Below, piece by piece: positions 7,182 to 10,280 of a stretch of 10,280 bases of DNA. Position 1 is the first letter of the stretch. Every line of letters begins with the position of its first letter. The notes beneath the pieces are model-generated. The model did not search any database. It worked only from the letters and a program-made list of their open reading frames with translations, and was not told the DNA's origin. This DNA is from Flavobacteriaceae bacterium UBA5079. GTDB taxonomy: Bacteria; Bacteroidota; Bacteroidia; Flavobacteriales; Flavobacteriaceae. The stretch covers positions 11,620 through 21,899 of the forward strand of contig DIAL01000132.1 in NCBI GenBank assembly GCA_002414705.1. The letters run 5' to 3'. The translations under genes and the position numbers were made by a program.

Positions 7182-7322
7182 GATAAAACCACACACCTAA
7201 CATCTAAACTTTAATTACTCACGTATATAATTCCGCACCCAAATGTTAGGCTTTTTAAGTATTGTGTTTTATACTAAACATATTTTCTTATTTTAGCAAC
7301 TATATACTTTTACAACCAACCT

Positions 7323-7934
7323 ATGAATAGCTTTAAAAAAATTCTATTTCTTTTATTTATAGCAAGTTATGCATCTATTAATGCACAGACTTCAACAGAG
7401 GAGGATAATCAATTATCTTTAGACAGCGGAACCATTGACAACCAGTTTGAGTATGTCATTAAACGTTCCAATAACTATCAAGATTATAAGGTAGTAAAGG
7501 TGAACTGGCTTTATAAATTAAAAGAACATACATTAGACTCATTAAAATCCATTCATTCGGAACTGACTACTGCAGAAGGTACAATTTCGAATCAAAATAA
7601 TGAAATAGCCCGTTTAAAAAGTAGCTTACAGAATGCGGAAGATGCTCTAAAGAAAACAACAAGCGAAAAAAACAATATGGATTTATTTGGTTTACAACTA
7701 ACAAAACCAAATTATAATATTCTGATGTGGTCCATTATTGGCTTACTATTAGTCTTTTTATTCCTTTTTCTTTATAAATACAGAAATAGTAATGCTGTTA
7801 CCAGAGAGGCTAAAAAAAACTTATCCGATATTGAAGAGGAGTTTGAAGAGCACAGACGCACAGCTTTGGAACGTGAACAAAAAGTAAGACGGCAACTTCA
7901 GGATGAACTTAATAAACAAAAAGGCATTAATTAA
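7323..7934 (+). CDS. Flavobacterial exported single-span coiled-coil protein, function unknown
   Basis: 203 residues. Visible in order: a signal peptide (NSFKKILFLLFIASYASINAQ, cleaved near residue 20-22), a stretch ending in VVKVNWLYKLKEHTLDSL, a polar heptad-like region (about 70-117, Q/N/K/E-rich) suggesting a coiled coil, one strong membrane helix (about 131-150, NILMWSIIGLLLVFLFLFLY), and a charged second coiled coil (about 157-200, EEEFEEHRRTALEREQKVRRQ). If the signal peptide is cleaved, the first coiled coil is periplasmic and the second cytoplasmic, giving a membrane-bridging layout. There is no enzyme motif. Homologues in this family next to trmD are, as I recall, often labelled tRNA (guanine-N1)-methyltransferase. 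Nothing in the sequence supports that, and the real TrmD is encoded at 9210-9890. An IS30 element now follows the stop by about 20 bases. Confidence 0.8.
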   Translation: MNSFKKILFLLFIASYASINAQTSTEEDNQLSLDSGTIDNQFEYVIKRSNNYQDYKVVKVNWLYKLKEHTLDSLKSIHSELTTAEGTISNQNNEIARLKSSLQNAEDALKKTTSEKNNMDLFGLQLTKPNYNILMWSIIGLLLVFLFLFLYKYRNSNAVTREAKKNLSDIEEEFEEHRRTALEREQKVRRQLQDELNKQKGIN

Positions 7935-7960
7935 TAATTATAATTTATTATACATGCTAG

Positions 7961-7984
7961 ATTCATGTAATAAACGCAACTTCT
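7961..7984 (+). repeat. IS terminal inverted repeat, transposase 3' end
   Basis: ATTCA, three bases, AATAAA, one base, GCAACTT, one base, T. It matches the inverse of 9046-9069 at 19 of 24 positions (mismatches at 7966-7968, 7975 and 7983). It contains the transposase stop codon. Confidence 0.82.
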
Positions 7985-8940
7985 GTGTTAAACAAAAGTT
8001 TGTCCATCATTTCTAATGGTGTATCAAAGTTAAACCTTTTTCTAGGTCTGTTATTTAATTTTGTTTCGATTCTCTTTATTTCTTGATCAGAGATAAGAGA
8101 AAAATCTGATTTCTTTGGAAAATACTGCCTTATCAAACCATTGAGGTTTTCGTTGGCACCTCTTTCCCAAGGTGAATATGGATTTGCAAAATAAAAATCA
8201 ATTTGGCATTCTTCGGCTATTTTTTCGTGCTCTGCAAATTCTTTTCCATTATCCGATGTAATCGTTTTTATAAATGGTATCCACTCCTCAAGCATTTCAT
8301 TTATAGCATTTCTTACTTCATTGGCCTCTCTAGTTACCGTTTTTTTCATTTTCAGTGTCCCTGAGGATCTGTCGTTCAATGTAACTATTGCGCCTTTGTG
8401 GTCTTTGCCTACTATAGTGTCGGCTTCTAAGTCTCCGAATCTTGATGTTTTATCAACTATTGGCGGGCGCTTCTCAATACTTACACGGTTGGATATTTGA
8501 CCGCGCGCTTCATTGACTCCACCGCGCTTTTTGTATCTACGTCCTTTTCTGCGCAAATGCGTAAAGAGATTCCCTTTGGCTTTTTTATCTTCCCAAATGT
8601 GAAGATAGATTGTTTCTATGCTCACGCACTTGATACCATTTTTCTTACAGTGTCCAACTACTTGTTCTGGACTCAAATCATGCCGTATTAAACGATCAAC
8701 TACTTTAATAACCTCTTTGGTAAGTAGTATCCTTTTTTGTTTGCTCTGGTGCCGTTCTCTGCATTTTCTTTCAGCAAGCTTGGGCTTGTAAACGCCACTT
8801 CGCCCATCACGATTCCGACGGAGTTCTTTACTAATAGTACTTTTGTGGAAGCCTAGGATATTTCCAATGTCATCCAAAGTTTTTCCAATATTGCGTAGTG
8901 CCGCAATTTCATATCTTTGTTCAAGTGTTATTTGACTCAT
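7963..8940 (-). CDS. IS30-family transposase (DDE)
   Basis: 325 residues from the ATG at 8940. An upstream in-frame ATG at 8982 would add 14 residues (MDIYLYCSPSKNCN), but family members begin close to the MSQITLEQRYEI helix, so the inner start is preferred. The N-terminal helix-turn-helix (about 3-42, LDDIGNILGFHKSTISKELRRN) binds the inverted repeats. The DDE catalytic core is complete: D174 in LEADTIVG, D230 in TSDNGKEF and E264 in WERGANENLNGL. The second D and the E are separated by 33 residues, the IS30 spacing. The tail NRPRKRFNFDTPLE is typical of the family. No frameshift or stop interrupts it, so it is probably functional. It is convergent with the coiled-coil gene, and no terminator follows its stop. 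Confidence 0.95.
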   Translation of the reverse strand: MSQITLEQRYEIAALRNIGKTLDDIGNILGFHKSTISKELRRNRDGRSGVYKPKLAERKCRERHQSKQKRILLTKEVIKVVDRLIRHDLSPEQVVGHCKKNGIKCVSIETIYLHIWEDKKAKGNLFTHLRRKGRRYKKRGGVNEARGQISNRVSIEKRPPIVDKTSRFGDLEADTIVGKDHKGAIVTLNDRSSGTLKMKKTVTREANEVRNAINEMLEEWIPFIKTITSDNGKEFAEHEKIAEECQIDFYFANPYSPWERGANENLNGLIRQYFPKKSDFSLISDQEIKRIETKLNNRPRKRFNFDTPLEMMDKLLFNTEVAFIT

Positions 8941-8990
8941 ATTGCAATTTTTAGACGGAGAACAATATAGGTAAATATCCATTCAGGGAG

Positions 8991-9011
8991 AGAAGGGTAA
9001 CATTCCCTTCT
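8991..9011. repeat. Hairpin in the upstream end of the IS
   Basis: AGAAGGG (8991-8997) and CCCTTCT (9005-9011) form a perfect seven-pair stem with a seven-base loop. It lies between the right inverted repeat and the transposase start. Hairpins placed here in insertion sequences can block transcription entering from outside or fold the leader over the start. The role is inferred. Confidence 0.5.
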
Positions 9012-9045
9012 TTCTTCTGAAAAAATTACTATATCATTATTCGCT

Positions 9046-9069
9046 AAAAGTTGCCTTTATTGGTTGAAT
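9046..9069 (-). repeat. IS terminal inverted repeat, transposase 5' end
   Basis: On the minus strand it reads ATTCA, ACC, AATAAA, G, GCAACTT, T, T. It pairs with 7961-7984 at 19 of 24 positions. It marks the side of the element facing trmD. Confidence 0.82.
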
Positions 9070-9079
9070 TCAAGCATTC

Positions 9080-9113
9080 AAAAATCTATAAACTCCAATT
9101 TATAGATTTTTTT
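9080..9113 (+). terminator. Intrinsic terminator just outside the IS, probably belonging to the coiled-coil gene
   Basis: Arms AAAAATCTATAAA (9080-9092) and TTTATAGATTTTT (9099-9111) are perfectly complementary, with the six-base loop CTCCAA and a T tract running to 9113. The only plus-strand gene upstream without a terminator is the coiled-coil gene ending at 7934, now about 1.1 kb away across the IS. The stem is symmetric enough to work partly in the other direction. Confidence 0.85.
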
Positions 9114-9183
9114 ATGATTAATGCTTTCATTTTAGTGTTTGGTAACTTCGCCTGAAAACTTCAAATTACAAAAACATTTCAAT

Positions 9184-9191
9184 TATATTTG
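9184..9191 (+). promoter_or_regulatory. -7 promoter element of trmD
   Basis: TATATTTG followed by CAG, an exact TANNTTTG match, 18 bases before the trmD ATG. A TTG start at 9189 would lie inside this promoter element, so it argues for the ATG at 9210 as the true start. No good -33 match was found. Confidence 0.6.
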
Positions 9192-9209
9192 CAGCTTAAA
9201 ACTCCAGTC

Positions 9210-9890
9210 ATGCGTATTGATATAATAACCGTTTTACCAGAATTATTAAAAAGTCCGTTTGAAGCGTCTATTTTAAAACGCGCCATTGAGGCGAATTTAG
9301 TTGAAGTACATTTTCATAATTTACGTGACTATACATCAGATAATTACAAATCTATTGATGACACCCAATTTGGAGGAGGTGCTGGAATGGTTATGATGAT
9401 TGAACCAATAGATAAATGCATTTCACAATTACAATCTGAACGTAAGTATGACGATGTTATCTATATGACACCAGATGGTGAAACCTTAAATCAGGGCATT
9501 GCCAACCATATTTCCTTAAAAGAAAACATTATTATTCTTTGCGGACATTATAAAGGTGTAGACCAGCGCGTTCGTGATCATTTTATAACTCGGGAAATAT
9601 CCATAGGCGATTATGTGCTTTCTGGAGGCGAATTAGGTGCAGCAGTTTTATGCGATGCTATTATTAGGTTAATTCCTGGTGTTTTAGGTAATGAAACATC
9701 TGCGCTTACTGATTCGTTTCAGGATAACCTTTTAGCGCCACCAATTTATACCAGACCACGTGAATATAAAGGTTGGAAAGTCCCAGAACTCTTATTCAGC
9801 GGCAACCTACCAAAAATTGAAAAATGGCGTGAAGAGCAAGCTTACGAGCGTACTAAAGCATTAAGACCTGATTTATTAGATGAAAAATAA
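9210..9890 (+). CDS. trmD: tRNA (guanine37-N1)-methyltransferase TrmD
   Basis: 226 residues, slightly shorter than E. coli TrmD. It uses S-adenosylmethionine to make m1G37 next to the anticodon, which prevents +1 frameshifting. The start [13 protein letters not shown] matches the family. FGGGAGMVM (54-62), [11 protein letters not shown] (111-121) and [16 protein letters not shown] (129-144) form the trefoil-knot SAM site. The TDSF segment (167-170) holds the Asp thought to be the catalytic base (D168), and [23 protein letters not shown] (177-199) the C-terminal tRNA-binding part. The ATG at 9210 is chosen over a TTG at 9189, which overlaps the promoter. The common rpsP-rimM-trmD-rplS operon of other bacteria is reduced here to trmD followed by rplS, and rplS has its own promoter. 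Confidence 0.97.
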   Translation: MRIDIITVLPELLKSPFEASILKRAIEANLVEVHFHNLRDYTSDNYKSIDDTQFGGGAGMVMMIEPIDKCISQLQSERKYDDVIYMTPDGETLNQGIANHISLKENIIILCGHYKGVDQRVRDHFITREISIGDYVLSGGELGAAVLCDAIIRLIPGVLGNETSALTDSFQDNLLAPPIYTRPREYKGWKVPELLFSGNLPKIEKWREEQAYERTKALRPDLLDEK

Positions 9891-9910
9891 GGCGCTAATT
9901 TTCGCCTTAT
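9887..9910. repeat. Hairpin overlapping the trmD stop codon
   Basis: ATAAGGCG (9887-9894) and CGCCTTAT (9903-9910) form an eight-pair stem with loop CTAATTTT, and the trmD TAA lies in the first arm. In the trmD direction it is followed by A-rich sequence rather than T, so it is not a canonical terminator there. On the minus strand a short T run follows. It may protect the trmD 3' end or weakly attenuate read-through. Confidence 0.5.
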
Positions 9911-9928
9911 AAAAAGTGAAAATATTAA

Positions 9929-9958
9929 TTGCAAGTTATTTATAAATACTTATCTTTG
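9929..9958 (+). promoter_or_regulatory. Promoter of rplS (-33 and -7 elements)
   Basis: TTG at 9929-9931, 19 bases, then TATCTTTG at 9951-9958. This is the best full match in the window to the Bacteroidota housekeeping promoter, a -33 TTG/TTTG about 19 bases before TANNTTTG. Transcription is expected to start near 9964-9966, giving a leader of about 65-70 bases. It allows rplS to be expressed independently of trmD. Confidence 0.7.
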
Positions 9959-9960
9959 CA

Positions 9961-10032
9961 GCCAATTTCGAGTTAACCTCTGGCGATAATCGTAAATGTT
10001 GTTTCGGATTAATTTAGATAAAAATAAAAGAT
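9961..10032 (+). promoter_or_regulatory. Structured rplS leader, candidate L19 autoregulatory element
   Basis: Two hairpins can be drawn. The first pairs GCCA (9961-9964) with TGGC (9981-9984), and above a bulge GAG (9970-9972) with CTC (9978-9980). The second pairs TAATCG (9987-9992) with CGGATTA (10005-10011) with one bulged G. An A-rich single-stranded stretch leads to the ATG. Ribosomal protein leaders often bind their own product. Regulation by L19 is inference. The promoter call places the start near 9964, which may trim the first base pairs. Confidence 0.35.
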
Positions 10033-10280
10033 ATGGAATCTTTAATCAAATTTGTACAACAAGAGTTTGTACCAAAAAAAGATTTTCCAGAGTTTAGCGC
10101 TGGAGACACAATTACAGTTTATTACGAAATTAGAGAAGGCGAAAAAGTACGTACACAGTTTTTTAGAGGTGTTGTTATTCAAAGAAGAGGAACAGGATCA
10201 TCTGAAACATTTACTATCAGAAAAATGTCTGGAACAGTAGGTGTTGAACGTATTTTCCCAATCAATATGCCAGCTTTACA
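10033..10280 (+). CDS. rplS: 50S ribosomal protein L19, partial (C-terminus outside window)
   Basis: 82 full codons from the ATG at 10033, running off the right edge. L19 is a large-subunit protein at the interface with the small subunit. The sequence begins MESLIKFVQQEFVPKKDFPEF, then SAGDTITVYYEIREGEKVRTQFFRGVVIQRRG (22-53), which is the hallmark L19 core (GDTV-V-EG-R-Q-F-GVVI-R-G). It continues with SETFTIRKMSGTVGVERIFPIN (57-78), equivalent to the FTVRKIS-GVGVERVFP motif of other bacteria. About 35 residues should remain outside the window. It follows trmD, the usual neighbour, with a separate promoter and a structured leader. Confidence 0.97.
   Translation, partial: MESLIKFVQQEFVPKKDFPEFSAGDTITVYYEIREGEKVRTQFFRGVVIQRRGTGSSETFTIRKMSGTVGVERIFPINMPAL

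Larger units (their letters stand above)
7955..9076 (-). mobile_element. Complete IS30-family insertion sequence
   Basis: About 1.1 kb, the right size for IS30. It carries one intact transposase on the minus strand, bracketed by imperfect inverted repeats at 7961-7984 and 9046-9069. Outside these cores the left end reads TGCTAG and the inverted right end reads TGCTTGA, so the ends may reach 7955 and 9076 with a one-base indel. The left end, TAGATTCA, resembles the IS30 terminus. The transposase stop lies inside its repeat, as is common in this family. No clear target-site duplication could be read. The intact frame suggests a recent or still active copy. Confidence 0.85.

Noticed and set aside
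7935..7954. AT-rich near-palindrome after the coiled-coil gene as its terminator
   Set aside because: The sequence is only A/T with imperfect pairing and no stable stem or T tract; the hairpin at 9080-9113 is a far better terminator.
8497..8691. 64-codon plus-strand frame inside the IS
   Set aside because: It is antisense to the transposase core; no domain, promoter or start context supports it.
8941..8982. ATG at 8982 as the transposase start
   Set aside because: The 14 extra residues resemble nothing in IS30 transposases, which begin close to the inner Met at 8940; it remains possible.
9189..9209. TTG at 9189 as the trmD start, adding seven residues
   Set aside because: The codon overlaps the -7 promoter element TATATTTG, and the protein family begins at the ATG at 9210 (MRIDIITV).
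9887..9910. Hairpin after trmD as a plus-strand terminator
   Set aside because: The stem is followed by A-rich sequence with no T tract in the trmD direction, so it is listed only as a hairpin.
10052..10240. 62-codon plus-strand frame near the right edge
   Set aside because: It is out of frame with rplS, which starts at 10033 and encodes an unmistakable L19.
1..10280. CRISPR array, tRNA or rRNA gene, defence island, phage genes
   Set aside because: No regularly spaced repeats, cloverleaf sequence, rRNA-like sequence or defence/phage protein was seen; apart from the IS the content is core genome.

Overview
The window looks like the chromosome of an AT-rich member of the Bacteroidota, most likely a marine-type Flavobacteriaceae. 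Evidence for this is the protein families (DUF2279 protein, long-form GAPDH, the flavobacterial coiled-coil protein beside trmD), the lack of clear Shine-Dalgarno sequences, and several matches to the Bacteroidota -7 promoter element TANNTTTG (TATATTTG, TATTTTTG, TATCTTTG) shortly upstream of genes. The genus cannot be fixed from the sequence alone.

Region 1 (1-3943, all minus strand) is about the cell envelope. A tight cluster runs dapF (diaminopimelate epimerase, a peptidoglycan precursor enzyme), a GNAT acetyltransferase, mltG (glycan-strand terminating lytic transglycosylase) and a DUF2279 protein. The genes overlap, abut or are separated by one codon. Beyond it, with its own promoter, is a lysozyme-fold putative peptidoglycan hydrolase cut by the window edge. 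The theme is murein synthesis and turnover.

Region 2 (3944-5507) is a 148-base divergent intergenic region leading to a periplasmic HtrA/DegP-type protease with two PDZ domains. This intergenic region holds four copies of GTTAAA at about 11-base intervals. That is the best regulatory candidate in the window and could serve both dapF and htrA.

Region 3 (5508-7180) has an HtrA terminator, a gap gene encoding an unusually long (482 aa) glyceraldehyde-3-phosphate dehydrogenase with an N-terminal extension of about 130 residues, and a strong terminator.

Region 4 (7181-9113) is a small membrane/coiled-coil protein gene followed by a complete IS30-family insertion sequence (about 7955-9076) with imperfect terminal inverted repeats. 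The IS lies between the coiled-coil gene and a strong terminator that was probably that gene's own.

Region 5 (9114-10280) holds trmD (tRNA m1G37 methyltransferase) and the start of rplS (ribosomal protein L19). Each has its own promoter, and rplS has a roughly 65-70 base leader able to form two hairpins.

Most of the window is ordinary core genome. No defence system, CRISPR array, tRNA, rRNA or clearly new multi-gene system is visible.
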